This document shows, piece by piece, positions 1 through 9,390 of a DNA stretch of 64,000 nucleotides. Location: positions 1-64,000 of the forward strand of contig JBBPTG010000008.1 of NCBI GenBank assembly GCA_038093975.1, read 5' to 3'. Position numbers and translations under genes: made by a program. The stretch is from Chalciporus piperatus (Eukaryota; Basidiomycota; Agaricomycetes; Boletales; Boletaceae). A model generated the notes under the pieces. That model searched no databases. It was not told where the DNA came from and saw nothing but the letters and a program-made list of their open reading frames with translations. The stretch's first letter is position 1. The number at the start of each line of letters is the position of its first letter.

Positions 1-430
1 TTTTGTACACTTTAGCTACACTCAATCAAATACACTTTCCCACACTTGTAACAACACTTTCACTACGCTTTTTTGTACACTTTAGTACACTCAATCTAGT
101 TACACTTTCCCACACTTGTAACTACACTTTCACTACGCTTTTTTGTACACTCTAGCTACACTCAATCAAATACACTTTCCCACACTTGTAACTACACTTT
201 CACTACGCTTTTTTGTACACTTTAGTACACTCAATCTAGTTACACTTTCCCACACTCTTGCCTACACTTTCACTACACTTTTTTGTACACTTTAGCTACA
301 CTCAATCACAGTACACTTTCCCACACTTTTAACTACACTTTCACTCCACTCTTTTATACACTTGAGCTACACTCAATCCTAATACAATCTTGACTACACT
401 TAGTACACTTTTCTGTACACTTTCTGTACA
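1..430. repeat. 70-bp tandem repeat (minisatellite), about five full copies plus decayed copies
   Basis: Units beginning TTTTGTACACT start at 1, 71, 141, 211 and 281, exactly 70 bp apart, with a diverged unit from about 352 and shorter fragments to about 430. Odd and even units alternate between a TTTAGCTACACTCAATCAAA-like version and a TTTAGTACACTCAATCTAGT-like version, which suggests expansion as a 140-bp dimer. The array touches the left edge, so its real length is unknown. No coding potential is visible. Confidence 0.93.
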
Positions 431-600
431 CTCTACTACAAGGGTAAAATTATCTATATAATCATCATGAATTATCATAAAATATCAACTAATACATAGT
501 CAGGGGTGGTCAAATTCCAGATAATTCATGAAATTTCAAGTTTTTTCGAAAATTTCAAGTATTAGCTGAGATTATCTACAATTCTATGCAATTATCCAGG
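431..600. other. AT-rich gap, nothing recognised
   Basis: This AT-rich stretch links the 70-bp array to the GC-rich module. I see no gene, RNA or clear repeat in it. Confidence 0.5.
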
Positions 601-1035
601 GGAGGTTTTCCCTGATGACGAGGGCAAATGTGAGGATGAGCGTGAGAAGCGCGAAAGCACAACGCGCAGTCGCGCGCGTTGTGCCGTTGCGAAGCAGAGT
701 GGATGGGACAAGGACGAGGGCAAAGGCGAGGACGAGCGCGAGGATCGCTTGTGTCGTTGCGAAGCAGGATGGGACGAGGGCGGGATCGCGCGGATTGTGC
801 CATTGCAAAGCAGGGTGGACAGGACGAGAGCGAGGGCAAGCACAAGGGCGAGAAGCACAACTGCACAACGCGCAATCGCGCGTTGTGCAGTTGCTAAGCA
901 GGGTGGATGGGGCGACGGCAACGAGGACGAAGGCGGCTCGGAGGAGCGATAACACAACGCACAATTGCGCATGTTGTGCTGTCGCTGAGGAACGAGCGGG
1001 CGAGGTGAGAGTGAGGACGAGAGAACCGTGGGAAG
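601..1035. repeat. GC-rich degenerate repeat module with three hairpins
   Basis: The segment is rich in GAGCGAGGGC/GACGAGGGCG-like words and in variants of TGCGAAGCAGGGTGGATGGG. It carries three related inverted repeats: 657-684, 859-892 (15-bp arms AACTGCACAACGCGC around a 4-bp loop) and about 953-978. Open frames on both strands here come from the lack of stop codons in GC-rich repeats and look nothing like known proteins. It may be a decayed non-autonomous element or a satellite relic. Confidence 0.7.
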
Positions 1036-1137
1036 CACAAGCGAGCCGCGACATACCGTATATAGACACCGCCGCCCGCTCAAACAATGTTAACAGTCTG
1101 AATTCCCGTCCTGCGCATATGTTGCAATACACGATAA

Positions 1138-1235
1138 GGGCCTGTTCGAGATGGCCAAAAAGGCTGCTAACCGAGTGCTAACCGAGTGCGGGCAGCACTC
1201 GGTTAGCAGCCTTTTTGGCCATCTCGAACAGGCCC
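1138..1235. mobile_element. 98-bp foldback MITE, copy 1 (Tourist/Harbinger-like)
   Basis: An almost perfect palindrome runs from GGGCCTGTTCGAGATGGCC to its reverse complement. It is flanked by TAA at 1135-1137 and TAA at 1236-1238, a 3-bp TWA target duplication of the PIF/Harbinger type. The left arm holds the 11-mer GCTAACCGAGT twice and the right arm holds it once, inverted. There is no coding capacity, so any movement would need a transposase supplied from elsewhere. Confidence 0.88.
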
Positions 1236-1488
1236 TAAGTACACAGTACAGATTATCTCATTATTAGAACCTAAGTATTCCACAGCATATACCCACCTCT
1301 ATGGTATGTACTCGTGCAATTGCGTGTAGAATTAATGATTATTTGTGTTCTTTATTTATTTTTGTTTGGCGGTTTTGGGGGTCTTTGGTTTGGTCACCTT
1401 TACGGTACTACACGGACTTTTGTTTCTTCTCTACATTATAGCCGATAAAGGCTCCGAGTGGTAACAAGCGACACAGAACTCCGGCTTA
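1236..1488. other. spacer between MITE copies, no gene seen
   Basis: AT-rich sequence with no recognisable gene or RNA. It ends in the TTA (1486-1488) that flanks MITE copy 2. Confidence 0.5.
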
Positions 1489-1586
1489 GGGCCTGTTCGA
1501 GATGGCCAAAAGGGCTGCTAAGCGAGTGCTGCCCGCACTCGGTTAGCACTCGGTTAGCAGCCCTTTTGGCCATCTCGAACAGGCCC
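1489..1586. mobile_element. 98-bp foldback MITE, copy 2 (opposite orientation)
   Basis: Same length and same termini as the copy at 1138-1235, flanked by TTA at 1486-1488 and TTA at 1587-1589. The asymmetric internal duplication of GCTAACCGAGT lies in the right arm here, so the element sits in the opposite orientation. Only a few substitutions separate it from copy 1, which suggests fairly recent activity. Confidence 0.88.
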
Positions 1587-1920
1587 TTAAATGAACGGCT
1601 GTTCAGCACTCTTTCGTAGCTAAGCAAGCCTTCTCATTGGCTGGCAAGCACCTAAACGATCCCAAAGAGTGTCTTACAGCACGATTACTAACACCTTGTC
1701 CAAAACGAGGTTCCTAAGGCTGCCAAAAAATCGGCTAGGTTCGCAGATGTAGTAGGACCTGTCCGCAAGACATACGAGCAAGCGAATTGGGCGGAAAAGG
1801 GCTATCGATTGCAGAGAAGGGAAGGGAAATATATTGCAAGCTACTCGGTAGCGTTGGGGGAAAGAATCGGGACGAACTCCAACAACTCGTCATGTGGTTA
1901 TCACCACTGTGCCCTAATTA
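1587..1920. other. spacer between MITE copies, no gene seen
   Basis: About 330 bp with short open frames only. No recognisable protein, RNA or repeat. Confidence 0.5.
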
Positions 1921-2018
1921 GGGCCTGTTCGAGATGGCCAAAAAGGCTGCTAACCGAGTGCTAACCGAGTGCGGGCAGCACTCGCTTAGCAGTTCTTTTG
2001 GCCATCTCGAACAGGCCC
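1921..2018. mobile_element. 98-bp foldback MITE, copy 3
   Basis: Same orientation as copy 1, with about four substitutions. The flanks are TTA (1918-1920) on the left and TAA (2019-2021) on the right. The target duplication is therefore one base off, from mutation after insertion or from recombination between copies. Confidence 0.85.
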
Positions 2019-2021
2019 TAA

Positions 2022-2612
2022 ATCTTAGAGTTAATCGAGAGAACATCCCCTATCACAGCAGCGGACCACCCTGGTGTTAATTTTCAATATCTGGTTGGAT
2101 TCAAGGCAAAGGAGTGGGTCCTGTGCAAGGCACACGGAAATCCAGGACGAGGAACACCCTCGAATGATGAATCTACCGCTGCCCACGCAGTGGGCGCATG
2201 AAATGGCTGAACAAACCCTTTTGGTGTGCAAGAACGCGGCGGAATAGGAGTTAAACAAAATCCCTCCGATACCTAAATAAATGGGAATCAATCCTACTGT
2301 TAAAATCGCCGAATAAGTGGAGGTAGATCTGGTCGAGTCCTCTGAGGTTAGACATGGCAGCTCTCTAGGCTTACCCGATCGAGCCGCTGCGCATACCATT
2401 TCGGGACAACTTAGTAGAGTCCGTCAAGTGCGTCCAACTTACCTCCCAGTTTCATTGGCACTCACGAAGGCCTCATTATTCACCCACTGGGTCAAGTCGA
2501 GTGCTGTGAAGCCTGCGCTACCCCCCGCCACTTCTCCGCAAGGCCAGCGCCGACTCATAGAATCTTGAAACATCCAATTTATTGACGTCGCTGACACCAC
2601 GACATATTTAAC
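2022..2612. other. gene-free upstream region of VPS45
   Basis: About 590 bp between the last MITE and the VPS45 start. A 122-codon minus-strand frame (2031-2399) has no recognisable motif and is not called. The stretch presumably contains the VPS45 promoter and 5' UTR; no clear TATA box was found. Confidence 0.4.
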
Positions 2613-5052
2613 ATGGACGTGGTCAAGGCGGTAGAGACTTACATTACCAAGTTGGTGTCTACCCCGACCGCCATGAAGGTCTTCCTCCTCGACACCCACA
2701 CGGTACTACTCCATCTCTATCTGTCGCGTGTATTGACTCATCTCGTGGCGCTGCTAGACCCCGATCGTGTCTCTCGCATCGACGCAATCAACTTTGTTGT
2801 CACACCAAGTTTATCTCACAGATCGAATTGACAATAAGCTCCGTAATTCGATGCCTCACATGAAATGTGTTTGCTTCCTGCAACCAAGCGAGGACAGCAT
2901 CGAGGCAGTGTGCGCAGAACTGCGGGAACCCAAGTACGGCGAATATTACCTGTGTCAGTGCGTGGATTCTTTCGGTACTTTAATACACAAACTGATGTTT
3001 ATTAATCGACTAGATTTCAGCAATGTCTTAAGTAAATCTACGATTGAACGCTTGGCTGAGGTGGACGAGTTCGAGGTTGTACGAGAAGTGCAGGTAGTTC
3101 GATTTGGCTGTTCTTTGCGACGCGCGGGTTTGACACCTCACCAGGAATACTTTGCTGATTACGCGCCTCTCTTGCCTTGCTTGTTCTCTCTCAACCACAC
3201 GCCAACCGTCAACAAACCTTTGTATGGTGCTTCACCCAACATTTGGGACAATGCTGCTCTGGAACACTCTGTGCAAGGAATCATTGCTCTTCTTCTCAGT
3301 CTAAAGAAGAAACCTGTCATCCGATATGAGAAGATGAGCAGCTTGGCCAAAAAATTGGCAACTGAAGTTCAGGTGAGCTTTACTCCGACATGGCTGTTCT
3401 CGAGATTCATATTGCGCCCCAAGCATCGTGTTGAAACAGAATCGACGCTGTTCGATTTTAGACTCACGCAGGTTGCACCATTGTTACTCATCCTTGATCG
3501 GAGAAACGACCCTGTGACGCCGCTGCTGTCTCAGTGGACGTATCAGGCTATGGTACACGAACTTCTTGGCATCCAGAATGGAAGAGTTAACCTCAGTATG
3601 GTTCCTGATATTCTCCCAGAACTTTCCGCAAGTTCATTCCCGCTTGAATTTATCATGCCTGTCTCACACATTTGATAGGAGATCACTCTCACGACTTCCA
3701 CTGATCCGTTCTTTCAGGCCCATTATTTGGCGACTTTTGGCGATCTTGGTACTTCACTGAAGAATTATGTTCAGTCTTACCAATCCCGTTCACTCGCACA
3801 TTCACCCTCGGCTATCAATTCGATTTCCGACATGAAGCGTTTTGTCGAGGAATATCCAGAGTTTAGGAAACTGGGTGGAAACGTCAGTAAGCACGTCGCG
3901 TTGGTCGGGGAACTCAGTCGTCTGGTCGAGAGAGACCATTTATTGGACGTAGGCGAGATAGAACAGGGCCTTGCAACAAGCTCCGGCTGTGATTTTAAGG
4001 TTTGTGTTCCTCTCGTCTGTGTCAAATGCTCCAATCTAATGCCTGAATATAGACAGTACAAGCTCTCGTCTCGAATAATACTGTGCCGGCATGGAATAAG
4101 CTGCGAGTTGTCATCCTTTACGCACTACGCTATCAGAAGACACAGACGAGTAACATCGCCGCGCTCATGAATCTCCTGCTCTCTAACGGAGTGTCACGGG
4201 AGGAAGCAAGAGTGAGAATTCTTCACACCCGGTATCTTCCCACAGCTGAATCATTATATCAAGCTTGTTTATGTCTTTTTGAATATCGCTGGTTCAGACC
4301 AGCGACAAGATGATTTGTTCTCGACGGAGTCTTTATTAGCCAAAGGGAGGTCTGCATTGAAAGGTTTGAAGGTGGGACATTTTTTTTGATGCCTTACCAC
4401 CTCCTGATCGTTGTTTGTAGGGGGTTGAAAATGTCTACACTCAACATACTCCGCACCTGTCGCAAACACTTGAAAATGTGTTCAAGGGACGGCTGAGGGA
4501 GACCAGCTATCCATTCGTCGACGGCGCAGGAACAAATCTTGGCCTGCAACGGTGTGTATCGGGTTCGGGTCGCGTGTGTTGTACTGACGACTTCCTCACC
4601 AGGCCACAGGATATCATTATATTCATGATTGGCGGGACTACATACGAAGAAGCTAGAACAGTCGCGCTGTTGAACCAGGAGTCTGCTTCAACAGGGACGC
4701 GAGTGCTGCTCGGCGGTACATGTGTCCACAACTCGTCGAGGTAGTTCAGCCTAATCTTCATTTACACTATGCTTTGGTATTGACTTTTATTAGCTACGTC
4801 GAAATGATTCGCGCCGCAGCACAGAATTTCCCCAACTCTGTGTTTGAACCTCCCCCGGAGTCGTCAGCAAACGCGCCGTCACTAAACCTTAATCTTGGTG
4901 GCGTGAACGTCAGTCTCGGTGGGCCCGGTGGATCAGGGGTGTACCGAACCAGCTCGGACAATGTTGGCGTCCAATCCGAAGGCATCAAGGATGGTGTACG
5001 CAGTTTGATTGGCAAGGTCAAACAGGGTGTGGATAAGATAGGCCTGTCATAG
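2613..5052 (+). CDS. VPS45: Vps45, Sec1/Munc18-family vacuolar sorting protein
   Basis: Sec1/Munc18 proteins bind syntaxin-type SNAREs; Vps45 works with Tlg2 and Pep12 in Golgi-to-endosome fusion. The reading starts [15 protein letters not shown] and continues through [76 protein letters not shown] and [19 protein letters not shown], all typical of Vps45. About ten short introns interrupt it. The first three fit well at 2703-2757, 2954-3013 and 3094-3144, restoring [15 protein letters not shown] and YYLYFSN. The C-terminal part ends GVDKIGLS. Length is near the usual 600-odd residues. No defect is seen; later introns are placed approximately. Confidence 0.95.
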
Positions 5053-5339
5053 ATAGGCTGATCTCAACTTATATTGTACTGGCCAGCCATTACTTTTCTA
5101 TGATACGTATGCATGGATATCGGAGGACACGAGGGATCCGGTAAACTCTGGGAAACATCGGATGATGATACGTGCATATTCTCCGGGTAGTCTTCATCCG
5201 GGCCCGCTCCCGTGCCACGTACCAGGTAGTCACGTGCTGAAGAAGGGTATCCATTCTCACTGTTTAGAGTTGAACGACTCCCATTCTGCTCTTGCTCTCG
5301 AATTACTTCGGCTGGTCTCCTTGACCTCGGACTGGGACA

Positions 5340-7033
5340 ATGGCAAGGGGCTTTCTAGCGGGCCTTAAAGGCATTGATGCTTTTGGCAAGGTACGGCTCA
5401 TGACCGTGACACGTCGACACTCCGAACCTGACACACATCTGCTCTCAGACCACAGAAGACGTGAAAGTGAAAACGCGCACTGGCGCTCTCTGTACGTCTC
5501 AACCAGGTCTCATTAGGATGCACAGACTCATCATATTACTCTCTAGTGACACTCATTTCTGCATGTATTATACTGGCGTTCACGGCCATGGAGTTCTTCG
5601 ACTACAGAAGGGTTGGAGTCGATACCTCAATCATCGTTGATCGAAGTCGTGGTCAGAAACTGAGCGTGAAGCTCAATGTGACGTTCCCACATGTTCCTTG
5701 TTACTGTGAGTGAGATTTTCTAGGATTGCATCTGCGTCGTCGAGACGAGTTCCGATATCATGTTCGCAGTGCTCAGCCTTGACGTTATGGACATCTCCGG
5801 CGAACAGCAGCGTGACGTTTCACACAACATTGTGAAGAAGCGCGTCACACAGGCTGGCGTCGATGTTCCTGGACAGCGCGGTGGTGACCTCCGGAACGAA
5901 ATCGACAAATTGGCAGAGAAGCGTGGATCTGGGTACTGTGGATCATGCTATGGTGGTGTGGAACCCGAGGGTGGGTGCTGCAACAGCTGTGAGGATGTCC
6001 GACAGGCATACACGAACAAGGGATGGAGCTTTACCAACCCAGATGACATAGAGCAGGTTAGTTCTCTATCTCACTCCGAGCGTCTTGAGATTGACAGGTA
6101 GCTGCCGTTCAGTGTGTTCAAGAAGGGTGGTCGGACACGCTCAAGGAACAAGCAGACGAGGGTTGCAACGTTTCTGGACGTATCCGAGTGAACAAGGTCA
6201 TCGGGAACATCAACATTTCCCCGGGCAGATCATACCAAACCAATTCCAGACATTTCCATGATCTCGTCCCATACCTGAAGGATGACAAGCACATTCATGA
6301 CTTCTCCCACACAGTACATGAATTTTACTTCATGGCTGACGATGAGTACAACCCGACCAAGTCGAAGATCGGAAAGGAGATGAGAAAGCGAATGGGTATC
6401 GAGGAAAACCCCCTGGACGGCTACCAAGCTAACGTATGTCAAGGGTCCACGTGTTGAGGAACTTGCGCTGATCAAACTTATTCCTAGACTAACAAGGCTC
6501 AATATATGTTCCAATACTTCCTCAAAGTAGTCTCGACGCAGTTCAGAACCTTGGATGGGAAATCCGTGCGTAGAAATTTCCGACGACCTGAGATGCGAGC
6601 TCACTGTGGGCGTAGATGAATACCCACCAATATAGCGTCACTCACTTTGAGCGTGATCTGACCAAAGGCCCAGGTGAAGAAAATCAGGGAGTGTACACCC
6701 AGCACGTGTCACAGGGTGCACCAGGTGCGTAGGTAGAACGACCGAGAAGGGAGACATCTGACTGTCCGTACAGGGGCGTTTTTCAACTTTGAGATATCAC
6801 CTATTCTTGTCGTCCATTCGGAAACACGGCAATCCTTTGCCCATTTCCTTACCTCGTCAGTGCTGTCGTTTAGTTTAGCTCTGGTGATTTTTCTGACGTG
6901 TCATCATTCCAGGACATGCGCTATCGTTGGTGGAGTCTTGACCGTAGCTGCGCTGTTGGACAGCATACTGTTCGCGACTGGACGCAAGCTCAAGAAGGGC
7001 AGCGGCGCTAATGGAAGTACGAAATTGATGTAA
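5340..7033 (+). CDS. ERV46: Erv46-type COPII vesicle / ER-Golgi cargo receptor
   Basis: Erv46 and Erv41 form a retrograde receptor cycling between ER and Golgi. The protein starts MARGFLAGLKGIDAFGK, then after an intron (5391-5448) TTEDVKVKTRTGAL and a first membrane span (about TLISACIILAFTAMEFF). The lumenal region has the Cys-rich segment GYCGSCYGG...GCCNSCEDVRQAY that marks Erv46 rather than Erv41. Further lumenal segments are GRIRVNKVIGNINISPGRS and HDFSHTVHEFYF. A second span follows near CAIVGGVLTVAALLDSILF, then a Lys-rich cytosolic tail. At least six introns are present. The start was chosen for the conserved short cytosolic N-terminus. Convergent with the small gene that ends at 7142. 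Confidence 0.93.
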
Positions 7034-7141
7034 ACATTGTACTAAGTAGGTCATAGTTCATCTGCGCATTCGTTGGCTATCGATTTTGCTTTCTGCACAA
7101 TACGCCGGGATGTATCCGTCATATAGCAAAGACTTGGGCAA

Positions 7142-7483
7142 CTAGGAGTGAAGCGAGTCCTCTTCCACCAGCTGGCGCTCAATGTCAGATGGTTTGACTC
7201 TGCCCAGCCCTTCCTGACCCCACACGTTGCCCTTCCTGCCTTGCTTGTTGTGAACCCACTCAGGGCGCCTTCCGGGTTGATCTTCGGGAATGTTCTGTGG
7301 AATGTAGGTGAACACCAGTGCGGGGCTCTGATGAATGAGTACGTTTGGAGGGTGGCGCACAAAGTCGTCATGCATGTCGTGATAGATTGGGGGGCGACGG
7401 ACGGTTTGAAAGGTCAGGCCTTCGTCCGTGCGGGCCGTGCCAACCTTGCGAGCGAATTTGAGAAATCTGTGTTGGTTGACCAT
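7142..7483 (-). CDS. small conserved-looking protein of unknown function (113 aa)
   Basis: An intronless frame of 113 codons starts MVNQHRFLKFARKVGTART and ends ERQLVEEDSLHS. The N-terminus is basic and lacks acidic residues for about 18 positions, which would suit a mitochondrial presequence. The middle carries RRPPIYHDMHDDFVRHPP and the C-terminal half is rich in Gly, Lys and Arg. I do not recognise the family; a small mitochondrial protein is possible but is inference. It is convergent with ERV46 and divergent from the coiled-coil gene at 7651, with 167 bp between the two starts. The overlapping frames on both strands here are most simply shadows of this one. Confidence 0.55.
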   Translation of the reverse strand: MVNQHRFLKFARKVGTARTDEGLTFQTVRRPPIYHDMHDDFVRHPPNVLIHQSPALVFTYIPQNIPEDQPGRRPEWVHNKQGRKGNVWGQEGLGRVKPSDIERQLVEEDSLHS

Positions 7484-7546
7484 GATGGTGGTGTCGACGT
7501 GATGTCATCGATCGCAGTACAAGACCACTAACTTACTGTAGTAGTG

Positions 7547-7573
7547 CTAGTACTGGGCTACAAGTACTAGTGT
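7547..7573. promoter_or_regulatory. inverted repeat CTAGTACT-n8-AGTACTAG in a divergent promoter
   Basis: Arms at 7547-7554 and 7563-7570 are exact reverse complements around an 8-bp spacer. They lie between the start of the small minus-strand gene (7483) and the plus-strand coiled-coil gene (7651). The right arm extends to AGTACTAGTGT (7563-7573), an 11-mer repeated exactly at 43345-43355 in another divergent promoter. The form suggests a dimeric factor site, but function is unproven. Confidence 0.4.
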
Positions 7574-7650
7574 ACGCTAGCGACACCAATTAACAATGTC
7601 ACTACCCACGGGAATCACCGAGACGTGTTCACCCCTGCCTCACAGGACGA

Positions 7651-9112
7651 ATGAAGACCCCCTCCGCGATCTTGAGCGACGGACTTGCTTCATTCAACAA
7701 GGCCGCAACGCTTGCAGTACGCGTATTCCACCCATACCATCAATAAGTACTGGTCATATTCACGCGATCTCACATAGTTAACCACCGCGCAAGAAAACGC
7801 ACGCAAAGATCTCACACAAGCAACAACCGACGCCCGTGACGCCCGTAGAGAACGCGACGAGGCTGTCAAGGCCCTACACGCTTCCAGACTCGAAGAACAA
7901 GCTTGGAAACAAGAGGCCAGTGTATGGAAAGCCACGGTGCGTGTTTGTCTCTCGCCTCACGCATTCCCCTCATATCTTCCCACTAACAGGCAGACCAAGC
8001 TGGACTAACCGTACCCATCCTCTATTTCGTCACTGACGCGCTCTGATCACGTTGTAGATCAATCACCACCTTGAAACCATTGCACAACTACGCCAGGAGG
8101 CGACGCAGTGGAAAAATCAGTGCCTTCGCCTCGAGGAAACCTCGAGACAGGAAGCTATCAGCTGGAAAGAGCAGTTCCTTCGTGTAGAACAGGAACGGAC
8201 AAAACTTGCTCAGCGTGTGGAAGAACTCATAGCCGAGCAACGATCTGTATGTCCTTCGACTTGCTTTGCAAGCCCAATCACCAACCATTCGCACAGGCAG
8301 CCCATGCCACAATAACGACCGCCCCGTATACTCCTATGGTGAGATATCAATTAGCCAACATATCAACATCCGCAAGGCAGCGACCCTCACTTGAACCTTT
8401 GAGTCCAAGTCTCGAACTTCCTCCCTCGAAATCTGCCCACTCGCTACACAAGCCCATCTCGACTGTTTCCCGCTCTCGCCCAGGCGCCGTCCAACAACTT
8501 CCAACACCAATCTCCGAGAACCAACGCAGCGCACGCCAACGAGACGCACAGGAATCTCGCCCTCCCATCTCACGCCAAGGCTCGAATGGCACCCGCCAGA
8601 TACTCATTCGTCGCGTTCAGGCTGTCGTCGAGGTCCCCGTGAAAGAAGAAAGTGTAGAACGAGAGGTTTTGTCGCCACAGACACATGCCTCAACGTCTGC
8701 ATCCAATCACGCTTCTACTTCTACTTCTGCCTCTGCTACTACGTCAATATCCGCCCCTCCCTCCAAGGCTCCAAAGCCAGCCTCCCGGACCGCAGAGCCC
8801 AGCAAGGCAGCTACCCGTGTCAAACGGAAAGTCTCTGCAAAGCGCGCTTACGTGGAGATTGACGACGAGTCGGAACGAGATGATGGCAGCCAAGGTAGTG
8901 ATGCTAACTCGGATGATGATGATGAGTTATTAATGGGCGTGGAGGTCAGTAATGGTTCATGTTTCCCGAATCGTTCCAACAATCCATTTTAGACGAATCG
9001 CAAAGAAGTATATGGTTCGAAACGTGTTTCGAAACCTGCTTCGAACCCAAAGACACCATCTCGTCCCCCTCTTAGTACGGCCAAGAAACGTAAAGGTGCC
9101 ACCAAGCAGTAG
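7651..9112 (+). CDS. coiled-coil, Ser/Pro-rich, likely nuclear protein; family not recognised
   Basis: Reconstructed exons give MKTPSAILSDGLASFNKAA, intron 7717-7777, then a heptad-like charged helix (TTAQENARKDLTQATTDARD and onward). A second helical block follows with IAQLRQEATQWKNQCLRLEE and VEQERTKLAQRVEELIAEQ. The second half is low complexity (Ser, Thr, Pro), then a basic patch (RVKRKVSAKR), an acidic run (EIDDESERDDG, NSDDDDELL) and a Lys-rich tail ending KKRKGATKQ. Basic and acidic patches suggest a nuclear protein. The ATG at 7651 was preferred over 7596 because only it joins in frame across the first intron. No enzymatic motif is visible. Confidence 0.7.
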
Positions 9113-9390
9113 TAAGACCCGTCTGTCCACCAAGGCTTGAAGGGTCTGTTGCACCCCTTCTGTACGCTTGGAGTTATGCTACAATGATCTCTGATTTATT
9201 CTCGTACTCATGATCGCTCACCCATGGTATCTCGCACGTCGGAAACACATGTTCTACTAACACCTACCTCCATTATTGGCACCTGTACGCGCAATGTAAC
9301 TTTTTCATTCATCGAACCAATGTTCACACAAAGGCTTCACATTGTAGAAGCTCAAAATACAACAGAATATCCGTAGTAGATCCAGATGAC

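Noticed and set aside
576..1181. Overlapping open frames on both strands up to 188 codons
   Set aside because: They lie in GC-rich degenerate repeats, have Arg/Cys-rich random composition, and no splice logic or known motif.
1921..2018. tRNA or other structured RNA at the hairpins
   Set aside because: The stems match transposon-like terminal repeats with target duplications and lack tRNA A/B boxes.
2031..2399. 122-codon minus-strand frame upstream of VPS45
   Set aside because: No recognisable domain, no splice support, and it abuts a MITE; probably chance.
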